The notes: a model not told the origin generated them from the letters alone. DNA of 39,012 nt from Chitinophagales bacterium (GCA_016787295.1 JAEUUX010000150.1:1-39012), one strand, 5' to 3'. Shown: positions 1 through 9,155, counted from the first letter of the stretch. Numbers and translations: made by a program.

Positions 1-9
1 GACAAATTT

Positions 10-80
10 CACCCCGTCGGGGTTTATACCTTTTTTTGCTCCGTTTTTTTGCTATAAACCTATCACCCTTTCAGGGTTTA
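10..80. repeat. Two short hairpins with a shared CACCC...GGGTTTAT pattern
   Basis: ACCCC-gtc-GGGGT (11-23) and ACCC-tttca-GGGT (65-77) are each preceded by TTTC or TATC and followed by TTAT. Between them GGTTTATA (21-28) pairs with TATAAACC (53-60). The arrangement looks like a short dispersed palindromic repeat, or the remains of a terminator of a gene outside the window. The rest of 1-245 shows no gene. Confidence 0.35.
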
Positions 81-245
81 TTTGAATACTTTCTTATCGT
101 TGCTATTTTCAGAAATACCACTTAATAATGTCGTTATCAAAATTAGCAAAAGCTTTCATTATTGGCTTGACCTTGCTCTTCATTTTTCTCGAAAAACAAT
201 AAAAACACCTCCACACATCTAAAAATTCTTCCAAAATAAACCCAA

Positions 246-1016
246 ATGTTTGCACCCCAATTATTTCAAAACAAAATTGCATTGGTAACAGGTGGCGGTA
301 GTGGCATCGGCAAAGCCATTGCCTGTCAACTGCTGCAATACGGCGCAACTGTTTATATTGCAGGCAGAAAAATCGAAAAATTGAGCGCTGCCCAAACCGA
401 ATTGTCCCAATATGGTCTCTGCTACACCCTTTGTTTGGACATTAGGCAGCCCGAAATGCTCACCGAAGCCGCCCAAACCATCAAAACACAAAGCGGTCGC
501 TTAGACATCTTGGTCAATAATGCCGGTGGGCAATTCCCTGCCGCTGCCGAAACCATTTCTACCAACGGCTGGAATGCTGTTATCAACACCAACCTCAACG
601 GAACGTTCTATGCTACCCGCGAAATGGCAAACACTTTCTTTATCCCCCAGAAAAGTGGCGCTATTGTCAATATTATTGCCAATATGTTTAGAGGCTTTCC
701 GGGCATGGCACACACAGGAGCCGCCCGCGCAGGTGTAGACAACCTCACTAAAACACTTGCCGTAGAATGGTCGCGCTTTAATGTCCGCATCAACGCCGTT
801 GCACCGGGCATTATTTTCTCATCAGGTTTGGAGAACTATCCACCCGAACTGCTGCAAAACATAGAAAGCAAAATCCCACTCAAACGCCTCGGCACGATGG
901 ACGAAGTAGCTCAATTATCTTTGTTTTTGGCAAGTGATATGGCAACTTTCATAACAGGCGAAACGGTGTATATCGACGGTGGTCAAAGACTTTGGGGTGA
1001 TGTGTGGGAAATGTAA
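246..1016 (+). CDS. SDR-family oxidoreductase, enoyl-CoA reductase-like
   Basis: This 256-residue protein is a short-chain dehydrogenase/reductase. The nucleotide-binding TGGGSGIG lies at residues 15-22, the NNAGG motif at 91-95, and the C-terminal GETVYIDGG near 238-246. The segment after beta-5 (HTGAARAGVDNLTK, 156-169) resembles peroxisomal trans-2-enoyl-CoA reductase (PECR) and 2,4-dienoyl-CoA reductases more than classical SDRs. The classical YxxxK positions carry Thr157 and Arg161, so the usual catalytic Tyr is missing. The likely role is NADPH-dependent reduction of an unsaturated acyl-CoA, which would suit the carboxylase downstream, but the substrate is inferred. The ATG at 246 gives a normal SDR N-terminus. 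I see no clear -7 box upstream. Confidence 0.85.
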   Translation: MFAPQLFQNKIALVTGGGSGIGKAIACQLLQYGATVYIAGRKIEKLSAAQTELSQYGLCYTLCLDIRQPEMLTEAAQTIKTQSGRLDILVNNAGGQFPAAAETISTNGWNAVINTNLNGTFYATREMANTFFIPQKSGAIVNIIANMFRGFPGMAHTGAARAGVDNLTKTLAVEWSRFNVRINAVAPGIIFSSGLENYPPELLQNIESKIPLKRLGTMDEVAQLSLFLASDMATFITGETVYIDGGQRLWGDVWEM

Positions 1017-1110
1017 TGCGTCTTCTGTTTTTTTTGCACAATGCCCTTCCACCTATCTCCTACGCTACTGTCTTATACCATTTTTTTGCAAAAACATACC
1101 ATAAAAACAA

Positions 1111-1145
1111 AACGCCCTTTCATGGATAAGCCCTGAAAAGGCGTT
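1111..1145 (+). terminator. Hairpin terminator after the SDR gene
   Basis: AACGCCcTTTCA (1111-1122) pairs with TGAAAAGGCGTT (1134-1145) around a short loop. The T-run is weak on the + strand, while the reverse strand reads into TTTTGTTTTT, so it could work in both directions. Confidence 0.55.
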
Positions 1146-1236
1146 TGTCAATTTATTGCTAAAACAATTCCAACAATGTCCATGCTTTCAAACACTCATG
1201 GCTCATTTTTTTTCATCTTCAAAATACCATATAGCA

Positions 1237-1557
1237 ATGAACATTTTCCAACTACCTACATCTTTACCAATAGCCACAGCTCCCGAAGTTTTTGAAACTC
1301 TACACGATTCAAAAAACATAAAAATAGAACGAATCATCTCTACGGGACAAGTCAGTGAATCGTGGTATGACCAAGAACAAGACGAATGGGTGTGTCTCTT
1401 GCAAGGCAAGGCACGCCTATTGTTTGACCATGACCAAGGCGAAACAATAAAACTTTCGGCAGGCGATACGCTATTTATCCCCAAACACCGCTTGCATCGT
1501 GTTGTTTATACCTCAGTTCAACCGGCATGTATTTGGTTAGCTATTTTTTGGCAATAG
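1237..1557 (+). CDS. Small cupin-domain protein
   Basis: The ATG at 1237 gives a 106-residue single-domain cupin. An upstream TTG at 1156 would add 27 unconserved residues, so the ATG is preferred. The core SESWYDQEQDEWVCLLQGKA followed by AGDTLFIPKHRLHRV contains the two cupin motifs, including the acidic and His residues expected at the metal site. Proteins of this size and sequence (WYDQ.EDEWV.LLQG) are common in bacteria, but the reaction is not established. The terminator-like hairpin lies between it and the SDR gene, so it is probably transcribed separately, though no TAnnTTTG box is evident. Confidence 0.8.
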   Translation: MNIFQLPTSLPIATAPEVFETLHDSKNIKIERIISTGQVSESWYDQEQDEWVCLLQGKARLLFDHDQGETIKLSAGDTLFIPKHRLHRVVYTSVQPACIWLAIFWQ

Positions 1558-1709
1558 AAACGCTAGCATTTAGTTTTGTCCCTCTTTTTTTTGCGACAAA
1601 CCGCAAAGTTTATGCACTTATTTTTTTTGTGTAATGGCAACAATAGGTGCTGAAACAAGGCTTACTCATATTTTTTTCACAAAACACCCTCCCTTTCGCA
1701 CAATTTTAT

Positions 1710-1717
1710 TATATTTG
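1710..1717 (+). promoter_or_regulatory. -7 box TATATTTG for the carboxylase gene
   Basis: TATATTTG followed by CACC matches the Bacteroidota housekeeping consensus TAnnTTTG. It lies 24 bases before the start codon at 1742. Confidence 0.6.
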
Positions 1718-1741
1718 CACCAAAAATAAAAAACAAATTTC

Positions 1742-3286
1742 ATGCAAAACAAAATACAAATACTGCAAGACAAAATTACTCAAGCACAAGCCGGCGGCGG
1801 TGCCGAACGCATAGCTAAACAACATAAAAATGGCAAACTAAGCGCCCGCGAACGCATTATACTATTGTTGGACGAAGGTAGTTTTGAAGAAATAGGTATG
1901 TTTGTCACCCACCGCTCTCGCGACTTCGGTATGGAAAAGCAACAATTCCTTGGCGATGGCGTAGTGACAGGCTATGGAACGGTTAATGGACGTTTGGTTT
2001 ATGTCTATTCACAAGACTTTACCGTTTTTGGTGGGTCATTATCAGAAACACATGCCGAAAAGATTTGCAAAATCATGGACTTGGCAATGAAAAATGGTGC
2101 GCCTATTATTGGTCTTAATGACTCAGGCGGCGCTCGCATACAAGAGGGCGTGCAGTCATTGGGAGGTTATGCCGACATCTTTTATCGCAACACTATGGCT
2201 TCGGGCGTAGTACCACAAATTTCGGCAATCATGGGTCCTTGCGCAGGTGGTGCGGTCTATTCGCCTGCTATCACCGATTTTATTTTGATGGTCGAAAACA
2301 CTTCCTATATGTACGTAACAGGTCCCAATGTGGTTAAAACCGTTACGCACGAAGTAGTGACACACGACGAATTGGGCGGAGCCAATACTCATGCTGCCAA
2401 ATCAGGCGTAACACATTTTGCTTGTGCCAACGAAATAACCTGCATTCAAAACATCAAACAATTGTTGAGCTATATGCCCCAAAATTGCGAAGAAGATGCT
2501 CCCATCTATGCTTATCAAAGCACCAAGGACGAATTGCGCCCCGAATTGGCTACTATTATGCCCGAAAATCCCAATCAGCCCTATAATATGCACCAAGTTA
2601 TTGCGGGCATCATAGACACCGATTCTTTTTTGGAAGTACATCGCGATTTTGCCGAAAATATTGTTGTCGGCTTTGCTCGTCTGGGTGGGCGCAGCATTGG
2701 TATTGTTGCCAATCAACCAGCCTATTTAGCAGGTGTGTTGGACATCAAAGCCTCGCAAAAAGGCGCGCGGTTTGTGCGTTTTTGTGATGCGTTCAATATC
2801 CCTCTGTTGGTCTTGGTGGACGTACCCGGCTTTTTGCCCGGCACCGACCAAGAGTGGCACGGCATCATTACCAACGGAGCCAAATTGCTCTATGCTTTTT
2901 GCGAAGCCACCGTTCCCAAAGTGACCCTCATCACCCGCAAAGCGTATGGCGGTGCCTACGATGTGATGAACTCCAAACACATCGGAGCAGATATGAACTA
3001 TGCTTGGCACACTGCCGAAATTGCCGTGATGGGAGCCAAAGGTGCAGCCGAAATTATTTTTAAACGCGAAATAGATGCCGCCAACGATAAAGCAGCTATG
3101 CTACAGGAAAAAACCGACGAATACACCGAGGCTTTTGCTAATCCCTATCAAGCTGCCGCACGCGGGTTTGTAGACGAGGTAATCCTGCCCGAACATACAC
3201 GCCAAAAGCTCCTCAAAGCCTTTGCTATGTTGCAAAACAAAGTGGCACGCCTGCCACAAAAAAAACATGGCAACATTCCACTGTAA
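1742..3286 (+). CDS. pccB: Propionyl-CoA carboxylase, beta (carboxyltransferase) subunit
   Basis: This 514-residue protein belongs to the biotin-dependent carboxyltransferase family and has normal length. Hallmarks are [12 protein letters not shown], the oxyanion-loop [25 protein letters not shown] and [11 protein letters not shown]. It should move the carboxyl group from carboxybiotin to propionyl-CoA, giving methylmalonyl-CoA, in complex with a biotin-carrying alpha subunit. No alpha subunit, biotin carrier or decarboxylase gene is in the window, so this is a solitary beta gene. A methylmalonyl-CoA decarboxylase alpha subunit would look similar, but the overall sequence fits PccB best. It has its own -7 box and no Shine-Dalgarno sequence. 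Confidence 0.92.
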   Translation: MQNKIQILQDKITQAQAGGGAERIAKQHKNGKLSARERIILLLDEGSFEEIGMFVTHRSRDFGMEKQQFLGDGVVTGYGTVNGRLVYVYSQDFTVFGGSLSETHAEKICKIMDLAMKNGAPIIGLNDSGGARIQEGVQSLGGYADIFYRNTMASGVVPQISAIMGPCAGGAVYSPAITDFILMVENTSYMYVTGPNVVKTVTHEVVTHDELGGANTHAAKSGVTHFACANEITCIQNIKQLLSYMPQNCEEDAPIYAYQSTKDELRPELATIMPENPNQPYNMHQVIAGIIDTDSFLEVHRDFAENIVVGFARLGGRSIGIVANQPAYLAGVLDIKASQKGARFVRFCDAFNIPLLVLVDVPGFLPGTDQEWHGIITNGAKLLYAFCEATVPKVTLITRKAYGGAYDVMNSKHIGADMNYAWHTAEIAVMGAKGAAEIIFKREIDAANDKAAMLQEKTDEYTEAFANPYQAAARGFVDEVILPEHTRQKLLKAFAMLQNKVARLPQKKHGNIPL

Positions 3287-3355
3287 TGAGGCTTGAAAAC
3301 TAAAGAAGTCATTTATAGGTGCAACATCAGGTAATAATTAACTCCTCTACCAACC

Positions 3356-4225
3356 ATGATACAAAATTACTATTTGGGCGGTCCTGTTTGGGCAAACAAA
3401 GACTGGATTGGACACGTTTTTCCGAGCCGCACCAACCCCAGCCATTTGCTGTATGAATATGCCAAATTGTTCAATACCGTCGAAGGAAGTACCACTTTCT
3501 ACCACCAGCCCACACCACACTCAATAGTGCGGTGGTACGAAGACACGCCCGACCATTTTCGGTTTAGCTTTAAGTTCCCGCGCCAAATCACCCACGACAA
3601 CCACCTGCGAAATAGCCAGAGGGATACGACCGTTTTTTTGCGGACAATAGAACAACTACTGCCCAAAATAGGTAATTTGTTTCTGCAACTGCCACCAAAT
3701 TTTGACCGTCATGGTTTGGCTACACTGAAAAACTACCTTCTTACACTGCCCAATGATTTTGTGTATGCTGTGGAAGTACGCCATTTGGACTACTACCATG
3801 ATTCTGATGCCTGCCATCGCCTCAATGACCTTTTGCAAGAATTGGGCATTAACCGAGCTCTGTTTGACACCAGCGAATTGCACCAAATCAAATCCAACGA
3901 CCCCGACATCCTAACAGCACAACGCAAAAAACCTACTATGCCCGAATACTTTGTGGCTACTGCCCAACAGCCGTTTTTGCGCTATGTAGGTCACAAAACC
4001 GTCGAACCCAACCGCCAACGCCTACAACTGATTGCTCAAAAGGTGGCTGAATGGATAAACAAAGGCTATCGCCCCTTTGTCTATTTCCACACACCCAACG
4101 ACTTAGAAGCACTGCATTTGGCACGTTTTTTTCACCATATATTGCAAACCCACACCACCACAACCGTTGGAACAATACCGCCCTTTGCCTCCGACCAACA
4201 AGAAACACCCACTTTGTTTGGTTGA
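3356..4225 (+). CDS. DUF72 family protein (YecE-like)
   Basis: This 289-residue protein begins YYLGGPVWANKDWIGHVFP and continues with NTVEGSTTFYHQPTP, FRFSFKFPRQITHD and the late YVGHKTVEPNRQRL. These are conserved in DUF72, a TIM-barrel family related to YecE/YunF whose activity is unknown. Length is close to the family norm. It starts 70 bases after pccB without a visible terminator, so read-through from pccB is possible. Confidence 0.88.
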   Translation: MIQNYYLGGPVWANKDWIGHVFPSRTNPSHLLYEYAKLFNTVEGSTTFYHQPTPHSIVRWYEDTPDHFRFSFKFPRQITHDNHLRNSQRDTTVFLRTIEQLLPKIGNLFLQLPPNFDRHGLATLKNYLLTLPNDFVYAVEVRHLDYYHDSDACHRLNDLLQELGINRALFDTSELHQIKSNDPDILTAQRKKPTMPEYFVATAQQPFLRYVGHKTVEPNRQRLQLIAQKVAEWINKGYRPFVYFHTPNDLEALHLARFFHHILQTHTTTTVGTIPPFASDQQETPTLFG

Positions 4226-4273
4226 GAATAAAAAAAATGTATTACACAAGAGTCACAATATAGGTATTTTGTT

Positions 4274-4281
4274 TACCTTTG
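4274..4281 (+). promoter_or_regulatory. -7 box TACCTTTG for the TM2/DUF2752 pair
   Basis: TACCTTTG followed by CAGTC is a perfect TAnnTTTG match, 43 bases before the TM2 start codon. Confidence 0.65.
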
Positions 4282-4324
4282 CAGTCAAAATCATTTATCA
4301 ATAATTTCACAAAAATTTAAGCAG

Positions 4325-4840
4325 ATGAAAAAATTGCTATTATTTCTGTTATTGAGCCTCTTACAAGTCTCTTTTGTAGCCGTAGCCTCCACCAGCGATT
4401 TAACGCCTACGCACAGCAAAGAGCTGATTGCAGTACCTAATGTAGTTATGCCAACCCCCGAAGCACAACTACACACTACCATTACCACCGCACCAAACTT
4501 TAGTGAAAGTTTGAAACAACAGATGAATGTTAGCGGAATCAAAGTAACTCAAAAAGCGGGAGTTTTTGCCAAGTTGAAAATGGCAAAAGCCATCAAAAAA
4601 GCTATCAAACAGCAGCCCGACACAGCAGCAGGTGGTGGTAAAAGTCAAATTATTGCTTTGATTTTAGTTCTTGTGGTAGGAACATTAGGTATACACCGTT
4701 TTTACTTAGGCTATATAGGTATTGGTATCGCTCAATTACTAACTTTAGGTGGTTGCGGTATTTGGACTTTAATAGACCTTATTAGAATTATTACTGGTGA
4801 CTTACAGCCTAAAGATGACAGATATACAGAAACACTATAG
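4325..4840 (+). CDS. TM2-domain membrane protein with signal peptide
   Basis: This 171-residue protein starts with a likely signal peptide (MKKLLLFLLLSLLQVSFVAVAS). A 90-residue hydrophilic, Thr/Lys/Gln-rich stretch follows, and then a C-terminal TM2 domain (about 113-158). The domain has two hydrophobic helices around GTLGIHRFYLGYIGIGIAQ and ends in GCGIWTLIDLIRIITGD. TM2 proteins sit in the cytoplasmic membrane and their function is unknown. The next gene starts inside this one, so the two are probably translationally coupled. Confidence 0.85.
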   Translation: MKKLLLFLLLSLLQVSFVAVASTSDLTPTHSKELIAVPNVVMPTPEAQLHTTITTAPNFSESLKQQMNVSGIKVTQKAGVFAKLKMAKAIKKAIKQQPDTAAGGGKSQIIALILVLVVGTLGIHRFYLGYIGIGIAQLLTLGGCGIWTLIDLIRIITGDLQPKDDRYTETL

Positions 4841-5132
4841 CAAAACGCAATTAGTTCAAATAGTATTATTGTTACTGATACCAACAATACTATTATTACT
4901 CCCTGCCGATTATTTTGATTCAGGCAAAAGTATCTGCGTTTCCAAATTGTTACTCGATATGGAATGCTATGGTTGTGGTATAACAAGAGCCTTCCAGCAT
5001 TTTTTGCACTTAGATTTTGCAGTAGCCTATCAATACAATAAACTTATTGTTATCGTATTTCCTCTGTTGGCATTACTTTGGCTCAAACAACTATTGGCAC
5101 AATTTGGCATTGTTATAGTAAAATGGTTATAA
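4815..5132 (+). CDS. DUF2752 membrane protein
   Basis: The ATG at 4815 gives 105 residues and overlaps the TM2 gene by 26 bases; an in-frame GTG at 4797 would overlap by 44. The motif MECYGCGITRAFQHFLHLDF is the DUF2752 signature (C..CG.TRA). It lies between two hydrophobic helices, one near the N-terminus (VQIVLLLLIPTILLLLP) and one near the C-terminus (LIVIVFPLLALLWLKQLL). DUF2752 genes often sit beside TM2 genes in this phylum. The function is unknown; the paired cysteines could bind a metal or form a disulfide. Confidence 0.82.
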   Translation: MTDIQKHYSKTQLVQIVLLLLIPTILLLLPADYFDSGKSICVSKLLLDMECYGCGITRAFQHFLHLDFAVAYQYNKLIVIVFPLLALLWLKQLLAQFGIVIVKWL

Positions 5133-5170
5133 TAAAGCGGCTACCTATTTGAATAGGTAGCCGCTTTATT
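5131..5170 (+). terminator. Perfect 19-bp hairpin terminator
   Basis: AATAAAGCGGCTACCTATT (5131-5149) pairs perfectly with 5152-5170 around two bases. It overlaps the DUF2752 stop codon. Symmetric A/T ends mean it can serve both strands, and it lies between converging genes. Confidence 0.85.
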
Positions 5171-5182
5171 GTGTTATCTATT

Positions 5183-5290
5183 TTTTTGGGCGTTTCCCTG
5201 CGGGTCGGGCTTTACAGGGCTACGGTGCTTCGTTGCTCTCCGCACTGGCTAACGCCACCCTTACAATCCCTAACGCGCTTCGCCACTCGC
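5183..5290 (+). repeat. Dispersed ~110-bp repeat, copy 1
   Basis: It starts TTTTGGGCGTTTCCCTGCGG and ends CCCTTACAATCCCTAACGCG followed by CTTCGCCACTCG. The ends are shared with copies at 9216-9324 and 31177-31285. The middle (after CTTTACAGGGC) varies most. It sits between converging genes. Confidence 0.85.
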
Positions 5291-5316
5291 AAAGATGGTG
5301 GTTGTTGACCGTATTC

Positions 5317-6975
5317 CTATTTTTTATATTCCAAAATAGCTTTGGTCAGTTTTTCGTCCCAGCGATATAGGTCTTCTCTAAAATTGAGTTCGTTGTTTTC
5401 CATATCTACAAAAGCCGTCCAATAAAGGAGGTGAATAGGAATAGGTCTGGGCAAGTTAACTTGTGTTTGTTTTTGGCTAAACAACACTTTTTTGATGCGT
5501 GTTGAGTCCCAAGTAGCATCGCCTTCTAACAAAAAAGACGCAAATTTGACAGGATCTTTCACCCGCACACAACCATGACTATAGGAACGACGGCTGTTGT
5601 CAAACAGTTCGCGTGTGGGTGTGTCATGTATGTAAATATCATGCGGATTAGGAAACATAAACTTCACCACTCCCATAGGGTTATAGGCACTGGCTGCTTG
5701 CGCAAAGGTGTAGTCATCGGCATTAGCTTTTGCCCAATCTACCTTTTGAGGGTCTATGCGCTGTCCGTTTTTAAACACACGAATATCGCGGTTAATAAAC
5801 AAATTTTTGTCATATTCCAATTCGGGTAGCAATTCATTTTTTGCAATGCTTTTGGGCAGATACCACAAAGGATTGAAAATGATATATTGCAACGAATCGG
5901 AAAACGAAGGTGTCTGGTAGGCTTCGCGTCCCACAATAACAGCTTCTTTGTATTTCAATTCGCCTTTATCAAAAACATAAAGGTTAAATTCAGGCACATT
6001 GACAATAACAAAAGAACTACCCAAGTTGTCGGGCATCCACCGCCAACGTTCCAAATTCGCTATTAGTTGATTAACCCGCTCTTGGCGCGACACATTCATT
6101 GCAGTAATGGTAGTACCACGCGTAATACCGTCGTAATGCAAACCATGACGGCGCTGAAAACTCATGACCGCCGTTTCAACTGCTCGGTCATAGATAGACG
6201 CATCTAACGATTCGGTAGTGGTTAAATCACCTGTTGCGGTTAATACACTTCGGATAGAAGGTACTAATGGGTCACGATAACCACGTTGTACCATTGTACT
6301 CCAGTTATAGGGAATACTACTATCCCAATCGTTGGTTTGGCGATAGGCTTTCAAAGCTTTTCTCAAGGCATCATAAGCCGGATTCTGGGGCAACAGTTTA
6401 TTGAGCGAGCTTGCGGGCGACGTATTGCTATCCAAAGTTCGGTTTAGATAGATTACTGGATTAAACATTTTTTTGGTCAAATGCCAAGCAATGCCAATGC
6501 TTTTGGGGTCAACCTTACCTTTGGCATAGTGTTGCGACAATAGCAAATAGGCATCGGTGAGCAACAAATCCAAATCGACCAAATCGGTGACAGCTGTGGT
6601 TTCGGCATTAAAAGTATTGATGAGTTGTTGAATAGCGCTATAATGATACTCTTCTGGCACCAATCCGTTGTCATCGGCTTGTTGAATAGCCTGCACCATT
6701 TCTTTGGTATTTGGCGGAATGTATAAACCCAATATCCACGCAGGACGATAGCCGCGTTGTTCATAGAATTGTTGGACAGCAGCCAAACTGCGTAGTTGTT
6801 CTTTTTCGTTGGCAACCAATGGGGTTTGAACCGTGTCGCGAAAAGCCCACAAACGTTGGCGCAATTGCTCTTGTATATCAGCATTCTGGGCAACGGCTTG
6901 GTTCATACCACCACCCAAACCTACCAACATACTCCAAAGTATGCCTAAAAAAGCTACTGAACGTATTATTTTCAT
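5317..6975 (-). CDS. L,D-transpeptidase (YcbB/LdtD-like) with peptidoglycan-binding domain
   Basis: The ATG at 6975 gives 552 residues with a clear signal peptide (MKIIRSVAFLGILWSMLVGL...AVAQ). A TTG at 7044 would bury this behind 23 residues, so the ATG is chosen. The order is exported N-terminus, scaffold domain, a peptidoglycan-binding helix pair (AVMSFQRRHGLHYDGITRGTT), then a YkuD catalytic domain with IHDTP and SYSHGCVRV. The Cys of SHGCVRV is the catalytic nucleophile. The enzyme should form 3-3 peptidoglycan cross-links or attach substrates to the wall in the periplasm. Size and order match the YcbB group. The DUF697 gene lies 59 bases upstream on the same strand, so they are probably co-transcribed. 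Confidence 0.9.
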   Translation of the reverse strand: MKIIRSVAFLGILWSMLVGLGGGMNQAVAQNADIQEQLRQRLWAFRDTVQTPLVANEKEQLRSLAAVQQFYEQRGYRPAWILGLYIPPNTKEMVQAIQQADDNGLVPEEYHYSAIQQLINTFNAETTAVTDLVDLDLLLTDAYLLLSQHYAKGKVDPKSIGIAWHLTKKMFNPVIYLNRTLDSNTSPASSLNKLLPQNPAYDALRKALKAYRQTNDWDSSIPYNWSTMVQRGYRDPLVPSIRSVLTATGDLTTTESLDASIYDRAVETAVMSFQRRHGLHYDGITRGTTITAMNVSRQERVNQLIANLERWRWMPDNLGSSFVIVNVPEFNLYVFDKGELKYKEAVIVGREAYQTPSFSDSLQYIIFNPLWYLPKSIAKNELLPELEYDKNLFINRDIRVFKNGQRIDPQKVDWAKANADDYTFAQAASAYNPMGVVKFMFPNPHDIYIHDTPTRELFDNSRRSYSHGCVRVKDPVKFASFLLEGDATWDSTRIKKVLFSQKQTQVNLPRPIPIHLLYWTAFVDMENNELNFREDLYRWDEKLTKAILEYKK

Positions 6976-7034
6976 AGTAGAAAAAAAAGGATTAAACGCA
7001 CAAAAAGGCTTGCAAAAACTTTTTTGACTCGATA

Positions 7035-7541
7035 TTATTGCCAAGTTATGTCTTCTGCAACCAAAATGTCTTTATTTTTTTTATGTTTCAAACGTGCTAA
7101 TTGTTCTTGTACCACTTTCTTACCTTCTTGTAGTGATTCGGCATAAAAACCGCGAGCGGCTTCCATATTGAAAGTAAGCGTTTTGCCTCCTTCTTCAAAA
7201 TGGCGCAACAAAACTTGCCCCATAGAATAAGTAGAAAGGGCAGACATAAATGGCATGGATACTTTACTTACGATACCAACAATAGGAATAAATTTGATGA
7301 CATTCGAAACCACACGCGGTGCCGAACCACCAACCAAAGCCATGAAACGAGAAGTTAGCTCTTTTTCGTTAAAAGGCACATCATACAATTTACAAAGGTC
7401 GCGCATCATCTCCATCTGTATCATGGACACACTACCAAGGTCGAGAAAAGGAATTGGAATAGCTCCAACCGCCAAACTCCACCAAACACTATTGCGAATA
7501 ACTTTTTCGGCTTCGGGACGTTTATGGGTGTATGTTTTCAT
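7035..7541 (-). CDS. DUF697 (YcjF-type) membrane-associated protein
   Basis: This 168-residue protein has the DUF697 core WWSLAVGAIPIPFLDLGSVS followed by IQMEMMRDLCKLYDVPF and a second hydrophobic segment, FIPIVGIVSKVSMPFMSALS. The C-terminus is a charged helix rich in Lys and Gln. Family members are inner-membrane or membrane-associated proteins of unknown function, some fused to GTPases. It is first in a probable two-gene unit with the transpeptidase. Confidence 0.8.
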   Translation of the reverse strand: MKTYTHKRPEAEKVIRNSVWWSLAVGAIPIPFLDLGSVSMIQMEMMRDLCKLYDVPFNEKELTSRFMALVGGSAPRVVSNVIKFIPIVGIVSKVSMPFMSALSTYSMGQVLLRHFEEGGKTLTFNMEAARGFYAESLQEGKKVVQEQLARLKHKKNKDILVAEDITWQ

Positions 7542-7562
7542 GGAAAATTGTTTTTAAGATTT

Positions 7563-7570
7563 CAAACATA
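7563..7570 (-). promoter_or_regulatory. -7 box TATGTTTG for the DUF697/transpeptidase unit
   Basis: On the minus strand TATGTTTG is preceded 21 bases upstream by TTG, matching the TTG-N(17-23)-TAnnTTTG layout. It lies 21 bases before the DUF697 ATG. Confidence 0.6.
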
Positions 7571-7663
7571 TTTAGTGATAAGTTTTCGCTACAACCAACC
7601 AAATATGCAATAAACATCACAACATGGTTTTTGTTCGAAAACTACAAAAAAATTAAGTTTTTT

Positions 7664-7694
7664 TTGGCTATATTGCAAAAAAGGCTTACCTTTG
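7664..7694 (+). promoter_or_regulatory. creD promoter, TTG-N20-TACCTTTG
   Basis: TTG at 7664-7666 is followed after 20 bases by TACCTTTG at 7687-7694. The box contains the TTG codon at 7692 that would otherwise open the creD frame, so translation cannot start there. This decides for the ATG at 7722. Confidence 0.75.
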
Positions 7695-7721
7695 GCACGA
7701 ACTAAACAAAATAAATGGTCT

Positions 7722-9155
7722 ATGACAACAGATAATCAGCGTGACCAACAAGAAGAAGCAACCAAAAGCTATGCCGAACGTTCCAATTGGATTCGGACAT
7801 CAGTAACTTTCAAACTGTTCGCAGTAGGTTTTTTGGCTTTATTGTTGCTTATTCCCGCTTTTATGATTCAGTACGTTATTAGTGACCGCCAGATTCGTTA
7901 TAACGAGGCAGTGCGCGAAGTGAGTAGTGCATGGGGTTTAGAGCAAATTGTTGGGGGACCCATTCTCACCGTTCCCTACAATACCAAAGTAAAAGACGAA
8001 CAAGGCAAGGAAAGTACGGTAACACAATATGCGTACTTTCTGCCCGAAAAATTGTCTACCAACGGGGCTGTCACCACAAACGAGCGCTATCGAGGTATCT
8101 ACAAAGCAGTAGTTTATGGCAGCAAAATTCAAGTAAAAGGCGAATTTTTGTACCCCAATTTTGCCGAATGGGACATACCCGCAAAAGATATTTTGTGGGA
8201 CAGGGCATTTTTGGCAGTCAATATTCCTGATATGCGCGGCATTCAAGAGAATATAGAACTGACATGGAACAACCAAAAAATGTTGTTTGAGCCGGGCATC
8301 GAGTCGGGTTTCTACATCAATCCCGCCGCCGCCGCCAACGACTATTACCAATACGACCAACCTGCTGCACAAGCTACTTCGGGCAGTTCAGGTATTAGTG
8401 TAGGTGTGCCGCTACAACTCAACGGAACAGACAAAACTTTTCAATTTGCCTTTGACCTCAACCTAAATGGTAGCGGACGTTTAAGTTTCCTGCCCTTGGG
8501 CAAAGTCACTGATGTAACACTTAGTTCGTCGTGGAAAGACCCCAGCTTCGAAGGCGCTTTTCTGCCCGACGAACGCACCACCAATAAAGATGGTTTTACG
8601 GCTCATTGGAAAATCTTGCACCTCAACCGCAGTTTCCCCCAACAATGGCGCGGCGATGCCCAAAACCTCCAATCTTCGGTCTTTGGTGTACGTTTTTTAG
8701 TACCCGTCACCGAATATCAGAAAAACGAGCGTTCCTCAAAATACGCCGTTATGTTCATTTTTCTCACCTTTTTGGGTTTCTTTTTTGTAGAAGTACTGAA
8801 CAAAATGCGTATCCACCCACTACAATATCTCTTAGTAGGAGCGGCTTTGTGCGTATTTTATTTGCTGTTGCTGTCCTTATCCGAACACATAGGTTTTAAT
8901 CCTGCTTATTTGGTGTCGGCAATAGCGACTATTGGGTTAATTACGTTTTATTGCGCAGCCATATTCAAAAACCGTAAGTTGACCATTGCTATTTGTATGG
9001 GTTTAATTGCCCTATATGGTTTTTTATATTCCTTGCTCCAATTACAAGATTATGCCTTATTATTGGGCAGTTTGGGTTTGTTTGCTGTATTGGCAGGCAT
9101 GATGTATTATTCACGCAACATAGATTGGTACAATTTGAGCAAAAAAGAAGATTAA
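7722..9155 (+). CDS. creD: CreD-family inner membrane protein
   Basis: From the ATG at 7722 the protein has 477 residues, close to the ~450 of E. coli CreD. One N-terminal membrane helix (LFAVGFLALLLLIPAFMIQYVI) is followed by a large extracytoplasmic domain. Its family motifs are SDRQIRYNEAVREVSSAWG, GGPILTVPY, YFLPEKL and the later RWRGDAQNLQSSVFGVRFLVPVTEY-type segment. About five C-terminal helices follow. CreD is controlled by CreBC in enterobacteria and affects envelope stability and colicin E2 tolerance; the molecular function is unknown. No two-component genes lie nearby. It diverges from the DUF697/transpeptidase unit, so both sides of this promoter region serve envelope genes. Confidence 0.9.
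   Translation: MTTDNQRDQQEEATKSYAERSNWIRTSVTFKLFAVGFLALLLLIPAFMIQYVISDRQIRYNEAVREVSSAWGLEQIVGGPILTVPYNTKVKDEQGKESTVTQYAYFLPEKLSTNGAVTTNERYRGIYKAVVYGSKIQVKGEFLYPNFAEWDIPAKDILWDRAFLAVNIPDMRGIQENIELTWNNQKMLFEPGIESGFYINPAAAANDYYQYDQPAAQATSGSSGISVGVPLQLNGTDKTFQFAFDLNLNGSGRLSFLPLGKVTDVTLSSSWKDPSFEGAFLPDERTTNKDGFTAHWKILHLNRSFPQQWRGDAQNLQSSVFGVRFLVPVTEYQKNERSSKYAVMFIFLTFLGFFFVEVLNKMRIHPLQYLLVGAALCVFYLLLLSLSEHIGFNPAYLVSAIATIGLITFYCAAIFKNRKLTIAICMGLIALYGFLYSLLQLQDYALLLGSLGLFAVLAGMMYYSRNIDWYNLSKKED

Noticed and set aside
1156-1236. TTG start for the cupin gene at 1156
   Set aside because: The extra residues are unlike the family, and the ATG at 1237 gives the usual length.
6477-6893. A 138-codon minus-strand frame inside the transpeptidase gene
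   Set aside because: It is an out-of-frame shadow of a gene with clear family motifs.
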